A DNA stretch of 64,000 bases from Syngnathus acus (Eukaryota; Chordata; Actinopteri; Syngnathiformes; Syngnathidae): positions 2,897,912-2,961,911 of the forward strand of contig NC_051102.1 in NCBI RefSeq assembly GCF_901709675.1. Direction: 5' to 3'. The position numbers and the translations under genes are program-made. This document shows, piece by piece, positions 1 to 12,500 of the stretch. How positions within the stretch are numbered: the first letter of the stretch is position 1; every line of letters begins with the position of its first letter. The notes below the pieces were generated by a model that was not told the origin of the DNA, searched no databases, and saw only the letters and a program-made list of their open reading frames with translations.

Positions 1-28
1 GCGATTAACAAACTCTGTCTCTCCACAG

Positions 29-1806
29 CCACGATCCCTTCTCCAAGTATGACCCAAACGAACTGTCCAACCTCAGTGTAACGCCACCACCTAAAGAATT
101 GTACGGTGTAAATTACTTGTATGCTGACGTCAGGAACTTTGAAAACACCTCCATCTTCTACGTTTCTGCCTTCCAGTACTTGACTGTAGCAATCACCTTC
201 TGCAAGGGAAAACCTTTTAGACAACCATCCTATAAAAACTGTAAGACAAAAGCAAATAATTTCTTAGTCAGATATGTGGATTTATAACCAGCATATTTCC
301 TTGTAAATAGTTTAAAATGAATCACAGTTATTAATGTTTCATTCACATTTTTTGTACTTTTTTTTTTCTATTTTCAGGGGCTTTTATGCTGTCTGTCTTT
401 ACACAGTATGCTTTTTTCCTGTTCGTCTTGCTTCATCCCATTCCTGCTATTGACGATGTGTTTCAGGTAAATTCAGATGAACCCGTTGTGTTGATTTATT
501 TAGAATTTTTATTTGTGGTTAGCATCTCGATTGCAAAAAGCCCGTCAGCATAACATGGGTACACCAGTAATTTATTTTAATCCGGACCACAATGTAGATA
601 TAAAGGGCGCACACAGTGTTAATTTGTGCCACAAATAACTACAAATTGGCAAACAGTTGGGTAAAAAAATATAGCGCACCCTCTCTTATACTAAGAGGAG
701 AAAATAAACAGAATGAAGGCAGTATTTGTGTAGGCTGCAGATGAGGTACAATGACATTCTGAAAGCTTCCCATTGCAAAATATTATGGTTACTGATAGAC
801 ATTTGAAAAAAATATATAGACCTTTAAGTGTATTGCAGTGTCTATCAAAGGTGGGCCCCTTTTGGTTGTATACATAGACCTCCATGTTTTTTTTTTAATT
901 CAAATATAACTCCTCACGTTAGCAGTTTGTGCAGATGTACTTTTATTTTCTTCGTTTTTTTATTTTAAACCTCGGGCCACATTTTTTTTTCTGTCATGTC
1001 TGATGGCTTTGTACTATCAAACGGATAGATGTGAAATGTATTATTCTAGCAGGTGCACAAAAACTATGTGTATTTGTCTTTCACTCAGATTGCAGATGTT
1101 CCCTACGAATGGCGCATCACGCTGCTCATCATTGCTTTTGTGCATGCTGTTGTGTCTTTCCTACTGGAGGTACGCTCATAAACTCATCTGTTTTCATCAT
1201 AACCAAAATTCAAAAAGTTGTGCTATTGAGCTAAATTTAACTTGACCTCATCTAAACTTTCGAACGTATCCAAGGACATCTATGCATTTCTATATTTTCT
1301 AATTGAATAATAATTCAATTAAAACGTATTGCACCTAAATCAAATTTATACCTAAATGTTAACAGTTATTGATGATTAAATGTAAATGCAAATGTACACG
1401 AGTTAAAAGTTAAATACAACGGAACTGTAATTGGACAGTAATTCTTTCATTTATCACTAGAGGGCACCCATGTACTCTGATGACGTCACCAATGACAAGT
1501 TTCAATGTTTTATTTAATTTCAAGGCACTAGTGTTCCACTGTAATCTGGCTTGTGAGTACAATATAATTTTTACTGACATTTTTTTTTATGTTCTGCCTT
1601 CATGCTGAACCTGACCTCAGATTGTGAATAATCGTTGGGGTTGGGCCTACTTCTCCTGGAACTTCTGTTGGAAAAAACGTCATCCAAAGACTAAATATAA
1701 GTGTCTGGCTCTGAAGCTGAAAGATGAGGCTTTTTGGCCTCCTGCACCCTCCACCATTGCCTATGCCAACAGCACTCTTCACTTGCACACTTCTGTCTCC
1801 CCTTGA
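29..1806 (+). CDS. P5B-type ATPase, ATP13A4/5-like, copy 1 (last four exons only)
   Basis: These are the 3' exons of a P5B P-type ATPase whose 5' part lies left of the window. Exons are 29-240, 378-466, 1089-1169 and 1621-1806, ending in TGA; all borders are AG/GT. They align exon for exon with exons 27-30 of the two downstream copies, with shared peptides such as [26 protein letters not shown] and the C-terminal [12 protein letters not shown]. This part encodes the last hydrophobic membrane segments and the short cytosolic tail. The family moves cations or polyamines across endo-lysosomal membranes; ATP13A2, the best studied member, exports polyamines from lysosomes. I cannot separate ATP13A4 from ATP13A5 here, and nothing can be said about the catalytic part of this copy. 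Confidence 0.88.
1453..1471 (+). promoter_or_regulatory. CTCF-like core site
   Basis: The string ATCACTAGAGGGCACCC in the last intron of copy 1 is close to the CTCF core (CCASYAGRKGGCR). It is a motif match only. If occupied it would sit between members of the ATPase array. Confidence 0.3.
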
Positions 1807-1964
1807 TTAAAAAAAAAAAACTAAACAAAAAAAACCCATTTTCCTTTCATGGAACTTCAAATAAGATCTCAAACAGGAAGCAGCATTATCAACATTACTC
1901 CAAATCAATAACTCAAATCAGCAGTTTAAGTAGATTGATTTGCATTACATATTTCATATGTCAC

Positions 1965-4188
1965 TATCATTTTTCTGTAGTTAATAACAGTTTGGTTCTA
2001 AATACATGACATATTTATGACACCATTGAGGAAGTAAAAGAACAAATCGGACTCATTTGGTCAGTTGTATGACAGCCCATAAAGTTCAGCCAGTCCAAGA
2101 TTGACCAACTACAAAAAAAAAAACAACATTGTACGTGACCTACACAACTTTTGTGCATACGTGACCCTAACATTTGGATATTGATTTTGCAACAGTAACA
2201 ATGTCGAATGTACTGACAATTTATTTTTTTTTTCTTACCTTATCAACTAAATGGAGTCAGATGCCCGTTCTTCAGAGAAGCATTTTTTTTTTAATGTGCT
2301 TGTCAGTATCTACAAACTGTTAACATGCTATTAATACAATTTGCTGGATCAACAATTCATTAGATTAGATTTGGATGTTTTAGCTGTAAACTACAAAAGT
2401 GAATCCACCCTGCCTTTGAGGGACGTAAGATCAAATATTTTTCACCATTTTAATTAACCTCAATTTTGCGGGGACTTGACAAAAAATGCCTCCAGCAGTG
2501 AGCACAAATCGTCCAATCCTATACTTTTATTCTCACTTTACAGGTATTTTAATTGTTTTGCCACTATGTGTCGCTGGCATGAATAAAATGAGTAAAATTA
2601 TCTGTGTTCAAGCAAAATTGGATCATTTGCTGTGCCGATACAACTGATGATCTGTAAAGGCACATACTGGTTATAAATCACTGGACTAATGCACCATCTT
2701 ACATTTCTCGTGGTTCAGGTGAAACGATGACACAACTTTCCTCATTTAAAAGGTTCCTAATTTTTCAACTGGTTTGTTTAGGTGCAGTTTGTATCCTACA
2801 TAGCTTCGTATTCATTTTCCCACGTTGTTAGTTGTAGTAGTCGTAGATTGCGATAGCAATCGACAGAGATGGGACCAAGTCACATGTGCAAGTCTCAAGT
2901 GAGTCTCAAGTCTTAACCTTCAAGTCTCAAGTAAGTCCCAAGTCATGTTTTTCTTGGGCAAGTCAAGTCCTTAAATAGGTCAAGTCCAAGTCAAGTCTTT
3001 AAATAAGTCAAGTCCAAGTCAAGTTACCTTATTATTGCAATTTTACCCGCAGAATCATTTTTCTGTAGTTAATACCAGTTTGGTTCTAAATACATGACAT
3101 ATTTATGACACCATTAAGGAAGTAAAAGAACAAATCGGACTCATTTGGTCAGTTCTATGACAGCCCATAAAGTTCAGCCAATCCAAGATTGACCAACTAC
3201 AAAAAAAAAAAAAACATTGTACGTGACCTACACAACTTTTGTGCATACGTGACCCTAACTTGAATGGTTAACTTTTGGATATTGATTTTGCAACAGTAAC
3301 AATGTCGAATGTACTGACAATTGTTTTTTATTTTTCTTACCTTATCAACTAAATGGAGTCAGATGCCCATTCTTCAGAGAAGCATTTTTTTTTTAATGTG
3401 CTTGTCAGTATCTACAAACTGTTAACATGCTATTAATACAATTTGCTGGATCAACAATTCATTAGATTAGATTTGGATGTTTTAGCTCTAAACTATAAAA
3501 GTGAATCCACCTTGCCTTTGAGGGAAGTAAGATCAAATATTTTTCACCATTTTAATTATCCTCAATTTTGCGGGGACTTGACAAAAAATGCCTCCAGCAG
3601 TGAGCACAAATCGTCCAATCCTGTACTTTTATTCTCACTTTACAGGTATTTTAATTGTTCTGCCACTAGGTGTCGCTGGCATGAATAAAATGAGTAAAAT
3701 TATTTGTAGTAAATAAATCATTTTCAGAGTGTTCAAGCAAAATTGGATCATTTGCTGTGCCGATACAACTGATGATCTGTAAAGGCACATACTGGTTATA
3801 AATCACTGGACTAATGCACCATCTTACATTTCTCGTGGTTCAGGTGAAACGATGACACAACTTTCCTCATTTAAAAGGTTCCTAATTTTTCAACTGGTTT
3901 GTTTAGGTGTAGTTTGTATCCTACATAGCTTCGTATTCATTTTCCCACGTTGTTAGTTGTAGTAGTCGTAGATTGCGACAGCAATCGACAGAGATGGGAC
4001 CAAGTCACACATGTGCAAGTCTCAAGTGAGTCTCAAGTCTTAACCTTCAAGTCTCAAGTAAGTCCCAAGTCATTTTTTTCTTGGGCAAGTCAAGTCCTTT
4101 AATAGGTCAAGTCAAGTCCAACTCAAGTCCTTAAATAGGTCAAGTCCAAGTCAAGTCACCATATTATTGCAATTTTACCCACAGAATC
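1965..4188 (+). repeat. 1.09-kb direct tandem duplication
   Basis: Two nearly identical blocks lie head to tail, about 1965-3055 and 3056-4188, at an offset of 1,088 nt in the aligned part. Landmarks in both are TTCTGTAGTTAATA, AGATGCCC, CTCGTGGTTCAGGTGAAACG and TTGTAGTAGTCGTAGATTG. Small indels separate them; copy 2 has an extra ATTTGTAGTAAATAAATC-like stretch near 3,702. The left unit ends inside hAT sequence, so it carries only the first ~190 bp of that element, while the right unit runs into the full element. Confidence 0.88.
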
Positions 4189-4937
4189 TGATCTTAGTAA
4201 CATGAAAAGACAAGATATAAGTAACTTTAAGTAACTTGCACTGGATTTGCACTGTAATTACTGATATTTAGTAAAATACACCATGGAATCAAACAAAAAA
4301 GAAATTACCTCATACAATGATTGACAGCTCAATCTAAACAAATGAACGTCTGCCGACAGTGTCTGACACATTTGAGTTGCAAATATGAAAAAATAATCTG
4401 AAAAAAATCTGAAAGAAGAAACACATTAAAGAGCATTAGAAACATTTTATGTTTCATCTGTAACATCTGGAGACACCAGAGCTCTATAAACTTCAAACGG
4501 ACAAAGTCGTCTGGCTGTCTGAAATGTTTCTGTTGCATATCTTGCACTGTGCTGTCCGTCTTTTGCCGTCATAAAGGTAATTACGATAGCCGAAGGTACC
4601 GCTCCCGCTGACATGTTTGTGCATGTCTGATATAAAGGGGCGTGATTTTCCAATAAACACGTTCGGTAGGTAGAGAGGCCACGACTGATTGATTGAAAGG
4701 GTAGCGATCCAATCATGACAACGCCATTCTCAGCTTGCGCTCCTACCGTGTTATCGATATTACTTCTTTAAATGTATTATTAATTTTATATTCAAACTGA
4801 AAACATAAACTAAATAACACGGAAGTCATTCAAGTCCCGAGTCTTTAACTTCCAAGTCGAGTCTCAAGTTTTTTTATTTTTGTCAAGTCACAAGTCATCA
4901 AAACAGCGACTCGAGTCGACTCGAGTCCCCATCTCTG
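3989..4937. mobile_element. Non-autonomous hAT transposon (949 bp) with 8-bp target duplication
   Basis: The ends are CAGAGATGGG... and ...CCCCATCTCTG, a terminal inverted repeat. The element is flanked by a perfect 8-bp direct repeat GCAATCGA at 3981-3988 and 4938-4945, the hallmark of hAT insertion. The left part is rich in CAAGTC repeats and the right part in CGAGTC. No transposase frame is present. A truncated twin starts at 2864 after the same GCAATCGA at 2856-2863. Confidence 0.85.
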
Positions 4938-5541
4938 GCAATCGATAACATCAAGATTTACAATCTGTCTATTTACTATGCAAATTAGCCGATGCTTATC
5001 TTATTTTTATCTCACACTCTGAAGAGGCTTGTAAAATATCCGTCGGATGCTTTGTTGTCTTTTCTTTACTTGAATGAGTGGGGGTAAAAAAAAAAACATC
5101 CTGATTTATGTCTCTTGAAGCATGCAGTGTAAATCCAGCCTTAGAGGTGTGTCCTGATGATTAAATAAGCCAAAATAACCGCAGACGTCGGCCAGAAGAG
5201 AAATGTGGAGGTACAGGTACGCTCATTCAATCCCTTGTATGGAGAAAGAGCCAGCACGGGCCAAATAAACGGTATGTAATATTTACTGATAGTAATGTTT
5301 TATTGTCAAATTCCGCGCATGGTAAGGTACGTTGACGTTTGTGAACTCACTGACGTGTAGTTTTGCTTGTTTGCACATGGAGGTTGTTTCAATTGTTCAC
5401 TCATGTTACTTGAAGTGTAAGCAACCTCAAAGCAAAAGTCGGAATTGAATATGAGCACCGCATCTGTGCAAACCATGTTTCGAGAGAAGCACTACGTTGC
5501 TAACAAAACTTGAATTCATAATAACGATCGAGTTTTAACAG

Positions 5542-5976
5542 CAGAGGTAGATATAGCTACAAACTGTACTCAAATAAGAGTAGCCCTCCAAATAATTACT
5601 CGAATAAAAGCAAAAAATGGTAAAATAAATACTCGAGCACTGAGTAACTGATTTATTTTCAATCCGAGCATGAACGTCAAGTACAGAAAATATAAATGTG
5701 GAATGTAAAAATTGAGAAAGTGACCAACATTATCACTTCTATTAAATTAATAATGCATTAAATCTTGCGATTTCGCAAAACCCATATGGATTAAGGCAAA
5801 ATTATAAAGAAATTGTCCCGAACAATTATAGATAAAGATAAAAGAACAGACTATAGCTCAAAGTAACATAGCAGTACTTTGATTTGATTAAATATACACA
5901 CAAAAATGATGCAGTCAAACTACTCTGACAAATATACTTCAGTAAATGTAGCAAATGACGTTACTACCTGCCTCTG
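5542..5976. mobile_element. hAT-like MITE, degenerate
   Basis: Left end CAGAGGTAG and right end CTGCCTCTG form short inverted repeats around a 435-bp AT-rich body with an ACTCAAATAAGAGTA-type subterminal repeat. The flanks TTTAACAG (5534-5541) and ATAAACAG (5977-5984) match at 6 of 8 positions, fitting an old hAT target duplication. Confidence 0.6.
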
Positions 5977-6319
5977 ATAAACAGACAAAATTTGATGACT
6001 AATATTAATGTTAAGTCACAAGCAGGCCAGGCAAAATTATTCACAATGTAAGTAAGAACTTTGGGAAACAACTGCTGATGTATTTTCTTCTTATTTATTT
6101 TTTTAATTGATTTTTTATTTTAAAGAAAATTATCTATTTCCAGTGTATGGTACTCAACACAAAAGAGTGCATGCACCTAGGTGTTCTTTATATAATTTAT
6201 ATTTATTAATAAATGTAATATATAATCTCTGAGGATATTCTGACCGACATTGATGAATTGTTTTTGGCATTGAAATATATTCAAGGTGAATAATGTCAAA
6301 GTGGCCTTTGAGTTCTTTA

Positions 6320-6366
6320 ATTTTTCTGTATGCAGCCCTTGGAAGAAAAAGTTTGGACACCCCTGC
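6320..6366. mobile_element. Terminus of another hAT-type repeat
   Basis: GGAAGAAAAAGTTTGGACACCCCTGCTG resembles one end of a common fish hAT-derived repeat (reverse complement CAGCAGGGGTGTCC...). I could not place the other end. Confidence 0.35.
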
Positions 6367-6590
6367 TGTATAGGAATCAGAATGTGTGAAGCCTCTTTTC
6401 ACTAAAGTAAGCAAAAAATTAAGTCATAATTACAGGAAAAAACACTTTTATTGTAAGGATTCCAATGGCAAAAAGTGCAGTATATTCTTTTAAATAGTTA
6501 AAACAGCTTGTCTTCTTTCTGAACACTGTGAGGTGCTTTAGAACAGGAGACCAAATTCCCTTGTATTTTTGTTCCAGTTTTTTTGCCAGC

Positions 6591-9500
6591 ATGGAGACCA
6601 GAGAAATGAAGTTCATCAATGAAGGCCTGGAGGATGAGATGGTAATTGTCCCGATCTATTTATCCATGCGGCACACCAATCTGTAATGTGTTGGAGGATT
6701 TACATGCTTATTGTGGATTTAGACCAAGCTGGCTAATTTGGTTTATTCATTAGGTTTGGTTTTCTGGTTTTCTGTCATGACATAGCCATAGCTGCTGAAC
6801 TGGCAAACACTGAAATGAAATTTTATCGGTTTGTGAATGGCTGAGGAACCAAAACAGAAATGCTGCGTCTTTTTGTGTTTCAATGGGCGTGTTCATTAAT
6901 TTACTGTAACGTCCATTCACGACTCTGAGAGTGGGTGTGTTCAGAGAGGCACAGCACGCTCCGTGTAACGGCATATTTGCGTTAGCCTATGCGAAACCAC
7001 AACCTATGTGCTCGTAGTAAAATGGAAGATCGCTCTGAGATATTTGTTATTCGTGGTAGGGGTTTTCCCTTTATCCACCGAGAAAAGTCGGGCAAATGAT
7101 ACAAATGAAGTGTTCCTAAAACAGATCTTTGAGGAACGCCAAAGTATTTACACAATATTTAGGGAAAATAATTATTCACCGGACAATGCAGTCTATTGAT
7201 ATTCCATTTCAATTTTCTAAAGAGCTGACGGTATAAAATATTTCTTTGGGATTGCAGGAGGTGTGGGGTTACCGACCCTGCCTGTGGAAAATGATCCTGG
7301 TGGGTGTTGGTACCGTTTGCTCTGGTGGTCTCCTGCTACTCCTGCTCTACTGGCTCCCCGAATGGGAGGTCAAAGCCACCTGCACGCTCAGCTCACTGAG
7401 CGAAGCACACACTCTGCTACTCAGGACCACGGTACGCTTTGACAAAGTCTAAACATTCCTATTTCTTCTGTTTAGCCTGTGTAGGTTTAGCACCACTTGA
7501 TGACTGAATCTTTAATTATTGGTGCACAGTAGCTGAAAAATGCTGCACACCAAGTGAGTCATAGGTAAAATATGCCAGGATGACAGATTTAGCTCTCAGT
7601 CATAGTGGAGCTTCTAGTTTGCCCCAAGGTAGGGAGGAGTAATTGGTTTAGTGTCTGTTCGATGTAGGTATGCACTCGGGAAGTCAAGTCAAAAATGTTC
7701 TTGATAGTAATGTTTTATGTGGCCCTACTAATCAAAAAGTAACTTTTTTTTAAAAAAGCTAAATGTGATAAAATGATGATGTTTAAATAATACTATTAAA
7801 TTCATTGCTTTCACAGGATGATTTTAGGCAGTGGACTCGTGCCAAAGTACGTGTGATGTTGTCTCCAGGAAAGACCCCCTTCGATAGTGTGGATGATCAG
7901 TCCATGGCTCACTTGCTGAATGGCCACCACCTCATTGCTGAAGAGAAGGAGCAAAATGAGAAATTCTACCTCAGGCAGTCTGCTAACATTGTGAGAACTG
8001 CACACATTTTTTTTTCTCTTTTTCTTTTGCTTTTCAAAATAATACATCAGCCCAGATTGTGACCCAGATTCCTTTTCACTCTGTCCTCTTCGCAGATCCG
8101 CTACTTCACTCACCACAGCATCAAATACTACTGGAATGAAGGGACACAGGACTTTGAAACATTCACGTAAAACACTGTCCTATTTGCTATTATTTTGTTA
8201 AGTACCACCACAAAAAATACTCTGCTTTCCAAGCACCACCATTATGTCCAAGATTAAATGTATTTAATATATTTAGAAAATAAATCTCGAAGTACACTTA
8301 ACAGTCTTTCAAAGTTAAATACAACTAAACTGTACATACTAGTGTAATATATTTAGAAAATAAATCTCCAAGTACACTTAACAGTCTTTCAAAGTTAAAT
8401 ACAACTAAACTGTACATACTAGTGTAATTATTTTGTGTACCACTAGGGGTATGCCAGCACATTTTGAGAATCACTGATCTATGTATTCCGTGAAAGCAAA
8501 AATAACATTTAAGTGATTTTTAGGGGCTTGGAGCACTTAAAGGCGAACTGTGCAGCCATTTACAGAGACCACAGCTATGGACTCACAAAAACAATACAGG
8601 ACTACAGGTACCAATATTCAAAATTTTTCCCAATTTTTTTTGTTCAATAATTTTACACTGTACAATATTATACAATAGGCAAAATATGCAGGGATGACAC
8701 TTTGCTTTTTTGTCTTCAAGAACGGTTCTCTGAACTAATACTTTGCTTGTTGTCAACAGAGCTATCTTTTTCGGCAAGAATGAGATTGACGTACGAGTTC
8801 CATCTATCTTTAAACTCTTTGTAAAAGAGGTATGTTTTGGGGATCAGAAACAAACATTTGTTTTATCGTTTATTTCAGCCTCTTGATTTTTGAATGATCA
8901 TTTATTTTTCATTTTTCACCCCTCAAGGTCTTGAACCCATTTTACATCTTCCAGCTCTTTGCCATTGTTCTGTGGGCTGTTCAGGAATATTTCCATTATT
9001 CCCTCAGCATGTTAATTTTATCTTTACTTTTAATAGCTGCTTCGTTGTACACCATACGAAAGGTGAGTATAGATGAACCATTTGTTTTATGCTTATCCTG
9101 TGTATCTTTTGGCATCACTTCAACTTAACATAATAATACCGTGTAACATGTAGTCAAGCGATCCTTTCCATACTGTCTATGGCTTCGACCCGTTTTCAGT
9201 TCTCGAATTCTTAAATCTTTTCTCACCACTCTCATTCCAGCAATACAAGAAACTTCATAACTTGGTGGTTGCACACAGTATGATGGGAGTTTCAGTGTGC
9301 AGAAGAAATGAAGGCACGTTTTCCATTAGAGCCCCTAATTCTGTTCTGAAATAACATCTGTGTGTTTTTAAATACAGTGGTAGCTTGACTTGTAAGTTAT
9401 TGGAGGTATGAGCTGTCGCTTTGTCGATTTATTTTTTGGCCAAAATGTAAGTTACAAACAAGACTCAGATACCCCGCCGCTTGAGTGAATTAAAAACGTC

Positions 9501-12500
9501 GGCCAAACGCATTTTGAGTTGAAGCTGCTGTCGTCCACAATTTACACCCAAATGCTCACACGCTCTATTTTTTTAGCTTTTATGCTCTTATATTTTATTA
9601 ATGGCATTTCAATTCATTACATGTAAATTTGATCTGAGTGAATAAAGTCAAGGTACCATTGTAGTAACATTCCCTGTAATATCAAGCTTCAATATAATTA
9701 TCAGGAACTATCTGTGGCCACTTTTCAAACTTGATCCCAGATACTGAACAAGTCATGTCGACTGAGCTCGTGCCTGGTGATGTCATCGCTATTCCATCCA
9801 ATGGGATGATCATGCCGTGTGACGCCGTGCTCATCAATGGCACCTGCATTGTGAACGAAAGCATGTTGACAGGTTGGCCTTCCACATACGGTTTCTGTCA
9901 CGTCGCAATTAATGAAATGATCAAAACCGCAACAACATGCAAATTTGCCATGTACGTCATCTGCAACGCTTCAAAATGAATTTGACCTGTGAAAAACATA
10001 AAACATTTGAAGTCTCGAGACTTCTGTGACTACACACACTTTATTCAGTTAATAAACCGTTTCATGAGGTTCCTTGTAAAGATCTCCCAACATAAAGCAA
10101 CACCTTCAGACTGTTCTCATGAACACGTTTGACTTTGGAATTTTGTCTGGATTTCCAGGGGAGAGCGTACCTGTTACTAAGACCAGTTTGCCAAGTTCAG
10201 GCGATGACGCAGAGAGGATCTACTCTACAGAGGAACACAAGCGACACACCCTTTTCTGTGGCTCACATGTGATCCAAAGCCGTTACTATGCTGACGAGCT
10301 GGTGAAGGTGATTGTGGTCAGAACAGGTGAGGACTCCTGAAATTTTGTAACCCAAGTGATGATCATACCATATGATGAAATGAAGCATCCTTCAACTGTT
10401 TTGCCTTAGTAATAATGTGAATATGCTCAACAGGCTTTAAGACGGAAAAGGGCCAGCTCGTGCGCTCCATCCTCTACCCTAAACCCACCAACTTCAAACT
10501 CCACCGTGATGCTACACAGTTCCTAATGTGTATGGTGGTGTTGGGAGTGCTTGGTTTCTGCTACGCCATCGTTGTTGATGTCCTATTGGGGGTATCACTT
10601 TTCGGCTCTATACTTTGCATCATGACGTTACATGTAATCCCGGGTGGCAGAAGCTTTGGCCTTCGATTGAGAAAACAGGGTAAATGGCATGATGCATGAT
10701 TTTAGTCTCCTTCACTACCGCCATAGTTTGAATTACTCCAAGACAACCTGCGCCGGGGCATTTTATACATACCAGTGGGAAAATGTCTTCCACAAACACG
10801 AGGATGGTTTGGTTATGAGGCTGTAGAAGTTGCGGCTGTGCCCCCAGGCAGTTTTGCAATCTCCAACATTCTCTTCATGTACACCGGTTCTGCTGATTTG
10901 ATTCTGATACTTTTGAAGTGGAAAAAAAAATCCTTTTGAGCTATACTGTATCTGGAGGTGGAACCTCAAACTCAACAAGCTTTTATATCGTTGCAGTTTG
11001 CAAGTTACTTTTCTGTCACCCGGAACTACCATCATGCCTTGTTGTTTACTAACGTTAGGAAAAGATCCATCTATCAAGTGAGATGTGTAATATCGGTGGT
11101 TTCTTTTTGCATCCTTTCCAGGTTTCTGTCCAGGCTGTCATCTACGACGCTCTGAATATTACTCTTATTGCTGTGCCCCCGATCATACCCGTAGCCTTGA
11201 CCGCCGGTCTTGTGCACACGCAGCGGCGCTTGAAGCGAGACGGCATCTTTTGTATCAGTCCGCAGAGGATCAACATCTCAGGTCAGCTGAACCTGGTCTG
11301 CTTTGATAAGGTGGGTCTAATCCACAGCTTTTGCTTCATTATATTCGTGTTTTTATTTGGTTTTTTATTTATTATTATTTATTTCTGTACAAAACAAATG
11401 TCCATCCTGAAATCTCAGCCCAAAGCGCACTGTTCTGAAATTTTTGAGTGTACTAGAGTGTCTGAGTAAATCAGTCCTTGGTCATCGAGGTCATGTAAGA
11501 AAACTTCAGTTATTTTGGTTGTGTGAAGCACATTGGCTTGTTTATGACGTGCGTATGAAATATGCTTTAAAGAGCAAAGTGCCTTTCTTAAAAGTATTTA
11601 CTAGGAATTGCATTTAATACCTCAAAAATTACATTGATACTCTGATTATCCGTCATTATACTCTGCATAACCGTTTTCCCCGTCTGACTGGTTTGTGCCA
11701 AAACCATCTTCTAAAAATCCTTTTAGAATAGGATATTGTCTGTAGTGCTAACAAGGAGCCCTTTTGGTGAACAAAAACATTCATTCAACCCTTCACCAAC
11801 CGCACCTAGTGACAACACCAACAAATGTCATGTTAGCACCCCCACACCCACCAGAGACACAAATAGGACTCCACACCCATAAATGTATGTGAGAAACCTT
11901 TTGTATGGAATTTAAAACAATGTATAACCAGTTGCCTTATCTTAATAGGACTAGGATGTTCTGAGCTTGTTCAAATGATTTTGTATGTCTAATGAGTATA
12001 TGTCAATCTAATTTGAAATCCTTACTCCAATTCTTTTTTTTTTTTTTTTTTATTTATTTATTTTTTTAAGACGGGCACTCTCACTGAAGACTGTTTAGAC
12101 GTATGGGGTATTCAGAGAGCTGAAGCTGGCATGTAAGTCATTTAACCATTTTGGACTCATCAAGTCCTCATTTAAAGCTTTATGATTATGATTGAAATAA
12201 AAACTGGTGCCCTTCATGTTGCCTGATAGCTGGTGGACTTTAAGTCTTGCTATCGCAAAATTTATGTTCATGACCATAATCTGTACAACTGTGACATAAT
12301 GAGGTAGACAGGCAAAGGCTGCATTCAAGACAGAAATGTATCACCTCAAAATGTCAAACAAGCAAAACAAATCTTTCCCATTTGAATTCTCAACTTTAAA
12401 CTAATTCATTGCCTCATTGTCTCACAGTTTTTCAGCTCCAGACATTGAGATATCTACAAAGACTAATTTTGCTGCCTGCATGGCAACTTGCCACACCTTG

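Larger units (their letters stand above)
4946..6590. other. Upstream region of ATPase copy 2, no gene seen
   Basis: Apart from the two repeats listed separately, this stretch is AT-rich with only short spurious frames. It must contain the promoter and any 5' untranslated exon of copy 2, but I see no clear TATA box or CpG-rich block. Confidence 0.5.
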
